This document shows, piece by piece, positions 18,850-29,339 of a DNA stretch of 60,699 bases (its first letter is position 1; each line of letters starts with the position of its first letter). The DNA is from Janthinobacterium sp. ROICE36 (GTDB lineage: Bacteria; Pseudomonadota; Gammaproteobacteria; Burkholderiales; Burkholderiaceae_D). The stretch is from assembly GCF_002869965.1 (NCBI RefSeq), contig NZ_PEBS01000033.1, positions 1-60,699 of the forward strand, given 5' to 3'. The position numbers and the translations under genes were made by a program. Below the pieces are notes generated by a model. That model did no database searches. It had not been told where the DNA came from and was given only the letters and a program-made list of their open reading frames with translations.

Positions 18850-18874
18850 CAGCCTAAGGCAAATACGAAGGCTG
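18850..18874. promoter_or_regulatory. Candidate LysR-type operator between tauE-like and lysR genes
   Basis: An inverted repeat CAGCCT (18850-18855), 13 bases, AGGCTG (18869-18874) sits in the divergent promoter region, 27 bp before the LysR start codon. It contains the T-N11-A spacing usual for LysR-type regulators. Which regulator binds is inferred from position. Confidence 0.45.
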
Positions 18875-18900
18875 ATAAGATGGCGAAAAGGGGAGCTGTC

Positions 18901-19794
18901 ATGCGTTTTGATCTGATCGACTTGCAGCTGTTTGTCAACGTGGTGGAAGCGGGCAGTCTGACGGCGGGCGCCGCGCGCAGCCACCTGGCGCTGGCGTCCG
19001 GCAGTGCGCGCGTGCGCGGTATGGAGGAGGCGCTGGGCATGCCCTTGCTGCTGCGCGGACGGCGCGGCGTGGAGCCGACCTCCGTGGGCCAGACTTTGCT
19101 GCATCACGCGCGCCTGGTGCTGCTGCAAATGGAGAAAATGCGCGGCGAGCTCGGTGAGTTTACGCGTGGCTTGAAAGGGCAATTGCGGCTGCTGTGCAAT
19201 ACGGCCGCGCTCAGCGAATTCCTGCCCGAGGCGCTGGGCGCATTTCTCGACCGCCATCCGAATCTGACCATCGACCTGGAAGAGCGCCTCAGTTACGATA
19301 TCGTCAAGGCCGTCTCGGAAGGGCTGGCCGACATGGGCATCGTGTCCGACTCGGTCGACATGCGCGGCTTGCAGACGTTTTTGTTCCGCCCCGACCGGCT
19401 GGTGGTGATCGCGGCGGCCGACGGCGTGCATCACCGCGCCCTTGGACCGGATGGCGTCGTCGAGTTCTCCACGGTGCTGGATCACGATTTCATCGGCCTG
19501 GCGGACGACAGTGCGATGCAGCAGTACCTGGGCATGCACGCGGCGCGCCTGGGCCGTCCGTTGAAGGTGCGCGTGCGCCTGCGCAGTTTCGATGCGGTCT
19601 GCCGCATGGTAGCCAACGGCGTGGGCATCAGCGTGGTGCCACTGGCGGCGGCAAGCCGCTGCCAGCAGACGATGGCGCTGCGCTGCCTGGAATTATCCGA
19701 TCCTTGGTCGGTACGCAATCTAACGATCTGCGTGCGCCAGTTCAGTGAATTACCCCTGTATGCGCGCCAGTTGATCGATCATCTGAAAGCGTGA
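18901..19794 (+). CDS. LysR family transcriptional regulator
   Basis: This 297-residue regulator has an N-terminal winged helix-turn-helix (residues about 1-60, FDLIDLQLFVNVVEAGSLTA) and a C-terminal periplasmic-binding-like effector domain. Gene position is divergent from the TauE exporter and 21 bp upstream of a hydrolase, so it may control both. The start at 18901 follows an AGGGGAGCTG ribosome-binding site. The effector is unknown. Confidence 0.9.
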   Translation: MRFDLIDLQLFVNVVEAGSLTAGAARSHLALASGSARVRGMEEALGMPLLLRGRRGVEPTSVGQTLLHHARLVLLQMEKMRGELGEFTRGLKGQLRLLCNTAALSEFLPEALGAFLDRHPNLTIDLEERLSYDIVKAVSEGLADMGIVSDSVDMRGLQTFLFRPDRLVVIAAADGVHHRALGPDGVVEFSTVLDHDFIGLADDSAMQQYLGMHAARLGRPLKVRVRLRSFDAVCRMVANGVGISVVPLAAASRCQQTMALRCLELSDPWSVRNLTICVRQFSELPLYARQLIDHLKA

Positions 19795-19815
19795 CAGTGC
19801 ATGACAGGAGTAGCG

Positions 19816-20682
19816 ATGCGTTTTTCAGAAGACAAGATGGCCAGCCTGCTGTGCAGCGACCAGGTCGAGCGGCCCATCCACATCTGGCAGCCGGAGCATC
19901 CACGTGCCGTGATCCTGGCGATCCACGGCGGCATGCCGCATGCGGGCGACTATGTCACGCCGGCGCTGACCTTCCGCCAGCACGCCATCGCCACCGTCAG
20001 CTTCGACATGGTGGGCCACGATGGCAAGCGCAAGGTGGATATTCCGTCATTCGAGGCCTTTCTCGACGACGAGGAACGGTTCCTCGCCTGGGTCAATCAG
20101 GCGTATCCGGGCTTGCCTATCTTTGTCATGGGCCATTCCATGGGCGGCCTGATCGCCACGCATTTGGGGCTGCAGCGTTTTGCGGGCGACCCGGCCATCA
20201 AGGGATTTATTATTTCATCGCCGTATTACGTGAATGCGATTCCCGTGCCGAAGGTGCTGCAGATGTTGTCCGGCTGGCTGGCCAGGCGCCACCCGACGAT
20301 GAAGGTTCCGCTGGGGAATCTGACCATGCTGCTGACGCATGATCAGACCATCACCGAGCGCCATTTCCAGGATGAGCGCGACGGCATCCGCGCCAGTGCA
20401 GCGTCGGTGCGCTTCGCCCATGCGCTCACGTCGGCGCAAAAGGAACTGGCGGGCGGTTTGTCGGATTGGCGCTTTCCCCTGTTCGCCGTGGTGGCGGGCG
20501 ACGACAAGCTGGCCAATAGCCGCGCCACGGAAAGCCTGCTGCGCAGCGTGCCCGAGGGCCTGCTCGACTATCACTACTATCCGGCCAATTACCACGAGAA
20601 TTTCAATGAAGTGAACCGCGACGTGATCTTTGCCGCCATCCTGGCCTGGATGGAAAAACTGCTGGCACCCGTGCCGGCGTGA
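19816..20682 (+). CDS. Alpha/beta hydrolase, monoacylglycerol-lipase-like
   Basis: This 288-residue cytosolic hydrolase has the nucleophile elbow GHSMGG (FVMGHSMGGLIA), an oxyanion strand ILAIHGGMPHAGDY, an acid-loop VVAGDDKLA, and the histidine region YYPANYHENFNEV. The pattern resembles the serine aminopeptidase S33 / monoacylglycerol lipase group. The start at 19816 is preferred because of the AGGAG box; an ATG at 19801 lies in frame. It directly follows the LysR gene and may be co-transcribed. The substrate is unknown. Confidence 0.85.
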   Translation: MRFSEDKMASLLCSDQVERPIHIWQPEHPRAVILAIHGGMPHAGDYVTPALTFRQHAIATVSFDMVGHDGKRKVDIPSFEAFLDDEERFLAWVNQAYPGLPIFVMGHSMGGLIATHLGLQRFAGDPAIKGFIISSPYYVNAIPVPKVLQMLSGWLARRHPTMKVPLGNLTMLLTHDQTITERHFQDERDGIRASAASVRFAHALTSAQKELAGGLSDWRFPLFAVVAGDDKLANSRATESLLRSVPEGLLDYHYYPANYHENFNEVNRDVIFAAILAWMEKLLAPVPA

Positions 20683-20696
20683 GTCGCAGGTATCGC

Positions 20697-20702
20697 TATA
20701 AT
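20697..20702 (+). promoter_or_regulatory. -10 box upstream of YqaE gene
   Basis: A perfect TATAAT hexamer lies 74 bp before the YqaE start codon. No good -35 element is seen at the right distance, so the promoter may need an activator. Confidence 0.4.
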
Positions 20703-20775
20703 TGGATAAATTGAGTTTACCGCCGGCGCGCCGGCCCGGTCCCCGCGGCACAGGGGAATATTCAAGGAACGAACG

Positions 20776-20967
20776 ATGCGCTTGCTGATTGCCCTGATAC
20801 TCCCGTGGCTGACCTTTTTCACCATCGGCCGCCCCATTGCCGGCATCATTTGCCTGATCCTGCAAATCACCTTGATCGGCTGGCTGCCAGCGACGATCTG
20901 GGCCGTGTATGCGCTGAGCCAGTACAAGACGGACCAAAAGATCGCCGAGGCCATGCGCCAGCGCTGA
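20776..20967 (+). CDS. YqaE/Pmp3 family small membrane protein
   Basis: This 63-residue protein consists of two hydrophobic helices joined by the GRPIAGIICLILQITLIGWLPATIWA stretch (described here in part: IICLILQ, GWLPATIWAVYAL), followed by a charged tail ending AEAMRQR. This is the Pmp3/YqaE layout, small membrane proteins induced by salt, cold or envelope stress. An AAGGAACG ribosome-binding site precedes the ATG. It appears to be its own transcription unit. Confidence 0.85.
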   Translation: MRLLIALILPWLTFFTIGRPIAGIICLILQITLIGWLPATIWAVYALSQYKTDQKIAEAMRQR

Positions 20968-21032
20968 TGGCGATCTAAGTCCTGTTTAAGCTGCGTTTCC
21001 TATCTTGATTCAAACTACATGAGGAGAGTGAG

Positions 21033-21497
21033 ATGGCACAAAACAGACGCGGTACCCTGGGCCTGGCGGCGGCAATGCTGGCTGCCGGGCTGTTGCTGGG
21101 AAGTGCTGCGCAGGCGCAGGGTGATAGCGCTTTGCCGCCCGTGCAAAAGAGCGGCGCGGTGGAATACCTGAGCGGCGGCATCGGCCTCGATGAATCGACG
21201 GCCATCAAGAGCGCCAGCCGGCATTGGCCTTTGAGCCTGGTGTTTTCCGTGCAGGCGACGGGCAAGGCGGAATTTGCCTCCGACGTGAAGCTCGAGATAC
21301 GCGACGCCAAGGGCGCGCAAGTGCTGGAAACGACGGCCAACGGACCGTTCCTGCTGGCGAAACTGGCGCCAGGCAGCTACAGCTTGCGCGCCACCCTGGC
21401 CGGCAAGACGTTGCAACGCAAGGTGCAGGTCAAGGCGGGATCGTCCGCGCGCGTGGAACTGGTCTGGCCGGCGGGAACGAACCAGGGCCGGCCTTGA
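21033..21497 (+). CDS. Exported protein with carboxypeptidase-regulatory-like domain
   Basis: This 154-residue protein has a signal peptide ending near AQA-QGD. The C-terminal half (GPFLLAKLAPGSYSLRATLAGKTLQRKVQV) is a small beta-sandwich of the carboxypeptidase-regulatory-like type, in which LAPGSYSL is the usual turn. It is expected in the periplasm. It has a GAGGAGAG ribosome-binding site and stands between the YqaE gene and a convergent oxidoreductase. Function unknown. Confidence 0.75.
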   Translation: MAQNRRGTLGLAAAMLAAGLLLGSAAQAQGDSALPPVQKSGAVEYLSGGIGLDESTAIKSASRHWPLSLVFSVQATGKAEFASDVKLEIRDAKGAQVLETTANGPFLLAKLAPGSYSLRATLAGKTLQRKVQVKAGSSARVELVWPAGTNQGRP

Positions 21498-21515
21498 TGG
21501 GCGACGGCAGCCCGA

Positions 21516-22553
21516 TCAGCTGACCGCGAGCACGCGTCCTTCGGCGGTGCTTTGCAGCGCCAGTTCGATCAGGCGTATCGTCGCCGCCGCATCTTCGACT
21601 GCCACGGGGGCCGGTGCGCCGTGGCCGATGGCGTCGGCCATGCCCTGGTAAAAGTCCTGGTAGCGGCCCGCCTGCATCTCGAGGTGTTCAACATGGCCAT
21701 CCGGCTGCGTGCCCAGGTGCAGTGCGCCGCGCACGGGGTCAACGCCCCAGCCGGGTTGGCCTGGCCTGCCGCCCGCCTTCAGGGCATCTTCCTGCGGGTC
21801 GAGGCCAAATTTCACGAAACTGCCCTTGTCGCCATGCACGGCGAAGCGCGGCGTCGGCGCCTTCACCAGGCAGCCGGCTTGCAGTACCACGCGCAGCCGG
21901 TCGTAGTACAGTACAAGGTGGAAATAATCTACAGCCTGCGCGCCATCGCGCTGCAGGGCGATATCGGCATACAGCTTTTCAGGCTGGCCGAACAGCTGCG
22001 TGGCCTGGTCCAGCATGTGCGGGCCCAGGTCGTACAGCAAGCCGCCACCGGGTGCGTCGGACTCGCGCCAGCGCTGGCGGATCTCGGGGCGGAAGCGGTC
22101 GAAATGCGATTCGACATTGGCGATGCGGCCCAGGGTGCCTTGCGCCAGCAGCGCTTTCAGGGTCAGGAAGTCGCCATCCCAACGCCGGTTGTGATACACG
22201 CTGAGTACCAGATTGTTCTTTTTTGCCAGGGCGATCAGGCTCTGCGCTTCAACGCTGGAAATGGTGAAGGGCTTGTCGACCACCACGTGCTTGCCCGCCT
22301 GCAGGGCCGCTTGCGCCAGGCTGAAATGCGCTGCATTGGGCGCGGCAATGACAACCAGTTCGATCGAGGCATCGTCAAACAGCTGCGCCGCTTCCGCATA
22401 CACGGTGGCGCGCGGCCAATCCTTGTGCACGAGCTCCGGCTTGCTGGAGGCGACGGCCGCCAGTTCCAGGGCATCGATGGTGGACAGCACGGGAGCGTGG
22501 AAGGTGGAGCCGGCAAAGCCGTAGCCGACCAGGCCGGTCTTGATCTTGTTCAT
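21516..22553 (-). CDS. Gfo/Idh/MocA family oxidoreductase
   Basis: This 345-residue NAD(P)-dependent dehydrogenase has the Rossmann motif GLVGYGFAGSTFHAP at the N-terminus and VVVDKPFTIS, the family's catalytic-lysine motif (usually EKP, here DKP). The C-terminal domain carries the DLGPHMLDQATQLFG substrate-site segment. This is close to the YdgJ/scyllo-inositol dehydrogenase group. It stands alone, with no sugar catabolic genes nearby, so the substrate cannot be named. Confidence 0.88.
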   Translation of the reverse strand: MNKIKTGLVGYGFAGSTFHAPVLSTIDALELAAVASSKPELVHKDWPRATVYAEAAQLFDDASIELVVIAAPNAAHFSLAQAALQAGKHVVVDKPFTISSVEAQSLIALAKKNNLVLSVYHNRRWDGDFLTLKALLAQGTLGRIANVESHFDRFRPEIRQRWRESDAPGGGLLYDLGPHMLDQATQLFGQPEKLYADIALQRDGAQAVDYFHLVLYYDRLRVVLQAGCLVKAPTPRFAVHGDKGSFVKFGLDPQEDALKAGGRPGQPGWGVDPVRGALHLGTQPDGHVEHLEMQAGRYQDFYQGMADAIGHGAPAPVAVEDAAATIRLIELALQSTAEGRVLAVS

Positions 22554-22650
22554 GGCGGGTTCACAAGTGCGTGGAAGAATCCATGATCATACCCGCAAGC
22601 GGGCGGCGGCAGCGCTGCAGCGATGTTGCCACGATGCCGCCGCGCTTACA

Positions 22651-23898
22651 TTAGCGCAGGCTCCAGACGTATTGCAACTTTACGCTGGCGCTGACAGGCT
22701 TGCCGCCAGCGAGGGCCGGCTTGAAGATGCACTTGGCAATGCCGCTGCGCGCCGCCTCGTCGAGGGCAGGATGGCCGCTGCTGTTGACCACGCTCGAGCC
22801 CGATACCTTGCCGGAGGCCTCGACGTCAAAGGACATGATCACCGTGCCTTCTTCCTTCGCCTGTAGCGATGCGGCCGGGTAGACCGGTTTGCTGCAGACG
22901 CCAAAGTCGATGACGGGGCGGCGCTCCAGCACGGGTGCGCTGTCGGCAGCGACGGCCTGGCCGTAGATGCCGAGGCAGGCGCCGGCGAGGGCCAGCAGCG
23001 GCACGGCCGCTTTCCAGTTCAGGGTTTGTGGTGCGGGGCGCAGCAATCGTGTGATACGTGACATAAGATCTCCTCCGTTGGCCGCCTGGGCCAGGTGGTG
23101 GGTTGAGAACTGGAGACGTTCCAGTTCCGAGAGTGCAAGAGCCAGACGCCGCGGTTCGCCCAGTTGTCTTGCTGCGAAATCATCTGCAATGTGTTCGCGT
23201 TCGAGGCGCACGCCGCGTGAAATCCACCAGACGGCAGGGTGGAAGAACAGCAGCGCCTCGATGGCGTTTTGCAGCAGGTTGACCAGATAGTCGTGGCGCC
23301 GGATGTGCGCCAGTTCGTGCGCCAGCAGCGCATCGAGCAGCTGCGGCGGCATGCCGGTGATCAGCGCTGCAGGCACCAGCACCATGGGGCGCCAGATGCC
23401 GGCCGTGAGCGGGCTGACGATGTTGTCGAGTACGCGCAGGCGCACGGGCCGCGCCACGCCGGCATCCTGCGCCATGCGCGACAGCCTTGTTTGCAGTTGT
23501 TCGTGTGTGGCGCCCGTCTTGCTGGCGCTGCGCTCTATCCACAGCATGCCCAGTGCCATGCGCATGGCCAGCACTGCGGCGCATAGGGCCCACACGCCGA
23601 CGACGGCGCGCAGCAGCAGGTCCAGGTCCGGCAAGCCTTCGGGTACCAGCAGGGTGGCCGGTAGCAAGGGGCTGGCGAACATGGCGCCCGCTGCATCCAT
23701 TCCCGCCAGACGCAGATACAAGCCCGTCGCCGGCCAGGCCAGGCAGGCCAGCAGGGCGCCGCAACCGACGCCATAGCGCGCTTGCGGCCGCGCATTGCGC
23801 AGCACGGCCCAGGCCAGCGCCGTGGCGCAGCCGATCAGCAAGCCTTGCCACAGGAAGTGCAGCAGGGTCCAGCCCAGCGCTGGTACGAAGCCGCTCAT
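22651..23898 (-). CDS. M56 (BlaR1-type) membrane metalloprotease with TonB C-terminal domain
   Basis: This 415-residue protein has four or so membrane helices with the zinc motif HELAH (LLAHELAHIRRHDYLV) in the second cytoplasmic part, as in BlaR1/MecR1. In place of the penicillin-binding sensor, the C-terminus (about 325-415) is a TonB_C domain: KPVYPAASLQAKEEGTV, then GKVSGSSVVNSSGHP and FKPALAGGKPV. Such hybrids are annotated as energy-transducer-like. The start overlaps the stop of the BlaI-type repressor (ATGA), so both are one operon. The inducing signal is not known. Confidence 0.88.
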   Translation of the reverse strand: MSGFVPALGWTLLHFLWQGLLIGCATALAWAVLRNARPQARYGVGCGALLACLAWPATGLYLRLAGMDAAGAMFASPLLPATLLVPEGLPDLDLLLRAVVGVWALCAAVLAMRMALGMLWIERSASKTGATHEQLQTRLSRMAQDAGVARPVRLRVLDNIVSPLTAGIWRPMVLVPAALITGMPPQLLDALLAHELAHIRRHDYLVNLLQNAIEALLFFHPAVWWISRGVRLEREHIADDFAARQLGEPRRLALALSELERLQFSTHHLAQAANGGDLMSRITRLLRPAPQTLNWKAAVPLLALAGACLGIYGQAVAADSAPVLERRPVIDFGVCSKPVYPAASLQAKEEGTVIMSFDVEASGKVSGSSVVNSSGHPALDEAARSGIAKCIFKPALAGGKPVSASVKLQYVWSLR

Positions 23899-24278
23899 GA
23901 CTGATCGTCCTTGAGCATTTTTTCGATCTCTGCGCGCTCGGCGCGCGACACGCCCGTGCGCAACGCCGCCAGCACCAGCGCCTTGGCCGAACCGGCAAAG
24001 GCTTTTTGCATCAGTTCCTTGAGCAGGTTGGTCTGCAGGCTGTCCTGTGCCTGGGCCGGCGCATACACGTGCGAACGCTGGCTTGCGTCGCGAATCAGCA
24101 AGCCCTTGCCGTGCATGATCTGCATCAGGCGCAGCACGGTGCCGTAGGTGATGGCCGGCTTGGTCAATGCCATCGCCTCGTGCACTTGCTTGGCCGTGGC
24201 GGCGCCCAGCGGCCACAGTGTTTGCAGCAGATCGAGTTCGGCTGCCGTCGGTTTCGGGATGTCGTGCGTCTTGGCCAT
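23895..24278 (-). CDS. BlaI/MecI/CopY family repressor
   Basis: This 127-residue winged-helix repressor has the family core PTAAELDLLQTLWPLGAATA and the recognition region PAITYGTVLRLMQIMHGKGLL. In the known systems the M56 protease triggers cleavage of this repressor. The start at 24278 has an AGAGGAAAA ribosome-binding site; an upstream ATG at 24305 is less likely. The putative operator lies directly upstream at 24324-24354. Confidence 0.92.
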   Translation of the reverse strand: MAKTHDIPKPTAAELDLLQTLWPLGAATAKQVHEAMALTKPAITYGTVLRLMQIMHGKGLLIRDASQRSHVYAPAQAQDSLQTNLLKELMQKAFAGSAKALVLAALRTGVSRAERAEIEKMLKDDQS

Positions 24279-24323
24279 GCTGTTTTCCTCTTGCCGGAAT
24301 TTCAATATGGCTAGATTAATCGT

Positions 24324-24354
24324 TGTAGACAGAAATGTATACTTAAATTTTCAA
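24324..24354 (-). promoter_or_regulatory. Promoter and candidate BlaI-type operator
   Basis: On the minus strand, TTGAAA (24354-24349), a 17-base spacer and TGTCTA (24331-24326) form a plausible sigma-70 promoter for the repressor-protease operon. Two short dyads cover it: TGT-AG-ACA (24324-24331) at the -10 and GTATAC (24337-24342) in the spacer. BlaI-type operators use TGT/ACA half sites, so autorepression is likely. Binding is inferred. Confidence 0.5.
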
Positions 24355-24426
24355 GGCACAATCAAGGCGCTGTCCAGCATGGGAAAGGAACTAGACAAGC
24401 TTGTTTATGCATGGGGCGGCCAGGCG

Positions 24427-24456
24427 AAAAAAAAGACGCCGCAGCGTCTTTTTTTG
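24427..24456. terminator. Bidirectional terminator after gatB
   Basis: A GACGC/GCGTC stem with a CGCA loop is flanked by a run of A on the left and a run of seven T on the right. It works as a terminator in both directions. On the minus strand it follows the gatB stop codon by 15 bp. Confidence 0.85.
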
Positions 24457-24470
24457 GGGGGCGTGCGGAA

Positions 24471-25931
24471 TTATCCCGCCAGCTTGGCCTTCAGCAGTTC
24501 CGTCAGTTGGGCCGGGTTGGCCTTGCCCTTGGAGGCCTTCATGGCCTGGCCGATCAGCGCGTTAATCGCCGCTTCCTTGCCGGCGCGGTACTGTTCCACC
24601 GACTTGGCGTTCGCCGCCAGCACTGCATCGACGATGGCTTCCAGTGCGCCCGTGTCCGAAATCTGCTTCAGGCCCTTGGCATCGATGACGGTATCGACCA
24701 GGTGCTCGTCGTTCGATTTCGCTTCCCACATGCCGGCGAAGACTTCTTTTGCCGCCTTGTTCGAGATCGTGCCATCGGCGATGCGCATGAGCATGGCGGC
24801 CAGCTGCGCGGCGGAGACAGGGGCTTCGTCCAGGTCTACGCCTTCGCGGTTCAGGGTCGATGCTACATCGCCCATCAGCCAGTTGGCGGCGGCCTTGGCG
24901 TTTTCCTTGCCGGCCTTGTCGACCACGGCGACGAAATAGGTGGCCATGGCTTTCGATTGCGTCAGCACCAGCGCATCGTATTCCGGCAGCGCGTATTCGC
25001 TGATGAAACGCGCGCGCATGGCTGCCGGCAGTTCCGGCATCGAGGCCTTGACCGTGGCTATCCACTCTGGCGAGATGACCAGCGGCGGCAAGTCGGGGTC
25101 CGGGAAATAGCGGTAATCCTGGGCGTCTTCCTTGCTGCGCATTTCGCGTGTTTCCTTGCGGTCCGGATCATACAGACGCGTTGCCTGCACGACCTTGCCG
25201 CCGTCTTCGATCAGTTCGATCTGGCGGCGCACTTCGACGTGCACGGCTTCCTCGATGAAGCGGAAGGAGTTCAGGTTCTTGATTTCGCAGCGCGTGCCGA
25301 ATTCCTTCTGGCCGACGGGACGCACGGAGACGTTGACGTCGCAGCGGAACGAGCCTTCCTGCATGTTGCCGTCGCACACGCCCAGCCACATGACCAGCGA
25401 GTGCAGAGCCTTGGCGTAGGCCACGGCTTCGGCGGCGCTGCGAATTTCCGGTTCCGAGACGATTTCCAGCAGCGGCGTGCCGGCGCGGTTCAAGTCGATG
25501 CCGCTCATGCCCGCATAGTCTTCATGCAGGGACTTGCCGGCGTCTTCTTCCAGGTGGGCGCGCGTCAGGTTGACCGTCTTGGTGACGAATTCGCCATCCT
25601 TTTCGTAGCCGAAGGTCAGAGCGCCGCCGATGACGACGGGGTCTTCGAACTGGCTGATCTGGTAGCCCTTGGGCGAGTCCGGATAAAAATAGTTCTTGCG
25701 CGCGAAAACCGAGTGCGGCGCGACGGTGGCGCCCACGGCCAGGCCGAAGCGGATTGCCCGGTCAACGGCCTGCTTGTTCATCACCGGTAGCACGCCTGGC
25801 AGCGCCAGGTCGACAGGGCTGGCCTGCGTGTTGGCGTCGGCGCCGTACTTGATCGGCGAACCGCTGAAAATTTTGGATTCGGTCGTGAGCTGCACGTGGT
25901 TCTCAAGACCGATGACGACTTCCCATTGCAT
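24471..25931 (-). CDS. gatB: Asp-tRNA(Asn)/Glu-tRNA(Gln) amidotransferase subunit B
   Basis: This 486-residue tRNA-binding kinase subunit activates mischarged Glu-tRNA(Gln) or Asp-tRNA(Asn). Its N-terminus [15 protein letters not shown] and the [15 protein letters not shown] and [12 protein letters not shown] motifs are diagnostic; the C-terminal YqeY-like helical domain is intact. The open frame extends 28 codons upstream, but 25931 matches the family start. It is the last gene of gatC-gatA-gatB, 52 bp after gatA. Confidence 0.96.
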   Translation of the reverse strand: MQWEVVIGLENHVQLTTESKIFSGSPIKYGADANTQASPVDLALPGVLPVMNKQAVDRAIRFGLAVGATVAPHSVFARKNYFYPDSPKGYQISQFEDPVVIGGALTFGYEKDGEFVTKTVNLTRAHLEEDAGKSLHEDYAGMSGIDLNRAGTPLLEIVSEPEIRSAAEAVAYAKALHSLVMWLGVCDGNMQEGSFRCDVNVSVRPVGQKEFGTRCEIKNLNSFRFIEEAVHVEVRRQIELIEDGGKVVQATRLYDPDRKETREMRSKEDAQDYRYFPDPDLPPLVISPEWIATVKASMPELPAAMRARFISEYALPEYDALVLTQSKAMATYFVAVVDKAGKENAKAAANWLMGDVASTLNREGVDLDEAPVSAAQLAAMLMRIADGTISNKAAKEVFAGMWEAKSNDEHLVDTVIDAKGLKQISDTGALEAIVDAVLAANAKSVEQYRAGKEAAINALIGQAMKASKGKANPAQLTELLKAKLAG

Positions 25932-25983
25932 AGTGTTCTCGCTTATTTTTTGGTGGCGCCGCCTGGGCGGCGCGAATTTTTTC

Positions 25984-27480
25984 TTAGATACCGGCAGTTG
26001 CGTTGCCTGGAGCACGCGTATGCCAGTCCGTCACCAGCTGGTACTGGTGGGCCACGTTCAGCAGTTTGGCTTCGCCAAAATAATTGCCGATGATTTGCAG
26101 GCCGACGGGGCGCTTGCCATTCTTGTCTCCTGCGCCGAAACCGCAAGGGATAGCCATGCCGGGCAGGCCGGCCAGGCTGGTCGACAGGGTGTAGATGTCG
26201 GCCAGGTAGTTCGCCACCGGGTCGTCCGTCTTGTCGCCCAGGTCCCAGGCGACAGTTGGCGCGACGGGGCCCATGATGACGTCGCAGACGGCGTTCGGGC
26301 CATTTAATACGGCATCGAAATCCTGCGCGATCAGGCGGCGGATCTTTTGCGCCTTCAGGTAGTAGGCGTCGTAGTAGCCGTGGCACAGCACATAGGTGCC
26401 GACCATGATGCGGCGCTGCACTTCCGGGCCGAAGCCCTGGGCGCGCGACTTCTTGTACATGTCCTGTAAATCCTTGTACTCGGCAGCGCGGTGCCCATAG
26501 CGCACACCGTCATAGCGCGACAGGTTCGACGACGCTTCGGCGGGCGCGATCATGTAGTAGGCGGGAATCGACAGGGCCGTGTTCGGCAGCGAGATGTCGA
26601 CCAGGGTGGCGCCCAGTTTTTCATACTGCGCCAGCGCGCCGCGTATGGCCGCTTCCACGTCCTTGGCCAGGCCCTCGCCGAAATACTCGCGCGGCACACC
26701 GATGCGCAAGCCCGTGAGGGGCTGATCCAGGCTGCGTGAAAAATCTTCCGTCACGCCGCCCTGATCCGGCGACAGGCTGGTCGAGTCGCGCTCGTCGAAG
26801 CCGGCCATGGCGGTCAGCAGCAGGGCGCAGTCTTCGGCCGAGCGGGCCATCGGGCCGCCCTGGTCCAGCGACGAGGCAAAGGCGATCATGCCGAAGCGCG
26901 ACACGCGGCCATACGTCGGCTTGATGCCGGTGATGCCGCAGAAGGCGGCCGGCTGGCGGATCGAGCCGCCCGTGTCGGTGCCGGTGGCCGCCGGGGTGAG
27001 GCCGGCAGCGACGGCGGCGGCCGAGCCGCCCGAGGAGCCGCCCGGCACGGCGGCGTTGTCCCAAGGGTTCTGCACGGCGCCGAAGGCCGAGTTTTCGTTG
27101 CCGGAACCCATGGCGAATTCATCGCAATTGACCTTGCCCAGGGTGACCATGCCGGCCGCCAGGAATTTTTCCACCACGGTGGCGTCAAACGGGCTGGCGT
27201 AGTTGGCCAGCATTTTCGAGCCGGCCGTGGTGCGCCAGCCTTTTGTCACGAACAGGTCCTTGTGCGCGATCGGCACGCCCGTCAATGGCGTGGCCGTGCC
27301 GGCGGCGATACGCGCATCGGCCTCTGAAGCTTGCGCCAGGGTCAGGGCACGATCGACGTGCAGGAAGGCGTTCGAAGTGTCCGCTGCGATGCGGTCGAGG
27401 AAGTGCGTCGCCAGTGCAACGGCGGAAATTTCCTTGTTCTGCAAAAGCGTGGACAGCTGTTTGATGGATTTTGTATGCAT
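25984..27480 (-). CDS. gatA: Asp-tRNA(Asn)/Glu-tRNA(Gln) amidotransferase subunit A
   Basis: This 498-residue amidase releases ammonia from glutamine for transamidation. The Ser-cisSer-Lys triad is visible: Lys in PIAHKDLF, cis-Ser in [15 protein letters not shown], and the nucleophile in [15 protein letters not shown]. The length is typical. The start at 27480 ([10 protein letters not shown]) is chosen over an upstream frame extension. It lies 53 bp after gatC. Confidence 0.96.
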   Translation of the reverse strand: MHTKSIKQLSTLLQNKEISAVALATHFLDRIAADTSNAFLHVDRALTLAQASEADARIAAGTATPLTGVPIAHKDLFVTKGWRTTAGSKMLANYASPFDATVVEKFLAAGMVTLGKVNCDEFAMGSGNENSAFGAVQNPWDNAAVPGGSSGGSAAAVAAGLTPAATGTDTGGSIRQPAAFCGITGIKPTYGRVSRFGMIAFASSLDQGGPMARSAEDCALLLTAMAGFDERDSTSLSPDQGGVTEDFSRSLDQPLTGLRIGVPREYFGEGLAKDVEAAIRGALAQYEKLGATLVDISLPNTALSIPAYYMIAPAEASSNLSRYDGVRYGHRAAEYKDLQDMYKKSRAQGFGPEVQRRIMVGTYVLCHGYYDAYYLKAQKIRRLIAQDFDAVLNGPNAVCDVIMGPVAPTVAWDLGDKTDDPVANYLADIYTLSTSLAGLPGMAIPCGFGAGDKNGKRPVGLQIIGNYFGEAKLLNVAHQYQLVTDWHTRAPGNATAGI

Positions 27481-27533
27481 GGCGTTTCTATTTTGATATT
27501 CGGCAAGAAGGCGGGAGCGGCGCACCGGCGTGT

Positions 27534-27836
27534 TTATTCGATAACCTTGGGCACGAGATAGAGTCCATCCTGGACCTTCGGTGCCACGGCCTGATAGGCG
27601 TCGCGGTGATTCGTTTCCGTGGCGACGTCTTCACGCAGGCGCAGGGCGATATTGTCCATGTGGGCAGCCAGCGGGTGGCTCAGGGGGGCCACGCCATCGG
27701 TATTGACGGCTTGCATTTGTTCCGCCAGTGCAAAAATCTTGTTCAATTGGGCCAACGAGGTGACGGCCTGATCGTCGGCCATTTCGAGTTGTGCCAGGTG
27801 GGCGATGCGTTTTACGTCGGATAGTGTCAGGGACAT
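27534..27836 (-). CDS. gatC: Asp-tRNA(Asn)/Glu-tRNA(Gln) amidotransferase subunit C
   Basis: This 100-residue subunit wraps around GatA and stabilises the GatCAB complex. The start [19 protein letters not shown] and the later [15 protein letters not shown] match the family. It is the first gene of the leftward gatCAB operon and divergent from mreB. A longer upstream reading frame exists but is not conserved-looking. Confidence 0.93.
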   Translation of the reverse strand: MSLTLSDVKRIAHLAQLEMADDQAVTSLAQLNKIFALAEQMQAVNTDGVAPLSHPLAAHMDNIALRLREDVATETNHRDAYQAVAPKVQDGLYLVPKVIE

Positions 27837-29231
<1,395 letters not shown>

Positions 29232-29242
29232 TCTGACAGAAG

Positions 29243-29268
29243 GGCCGGAAACCATTCCGGCCTTTTTT
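29243..29268 (+). terminator. Terminator or attenuator between mreB and mreC
   Basis: An 8-bp GC-rich stem (GGCCGGAA with TTCCGGCC, 4-nt loop) is followed directly by six T residues, 12 nt after the mreB stop. It is a standard intrinsic terminator, so much of the mreB transcript may stop here, giving more MreB than MreC/D. Read-through is expected because mreC has no obvious strong promoter. Confidence 0.8.
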
Positions 29269-29339
29269 GGGTTTTGGCGCCGGCGTTCGACCGGGGCTTG
29301 CACGTTGGCGCACTGCGCCTGGCCTGATTATTGGAAGTC

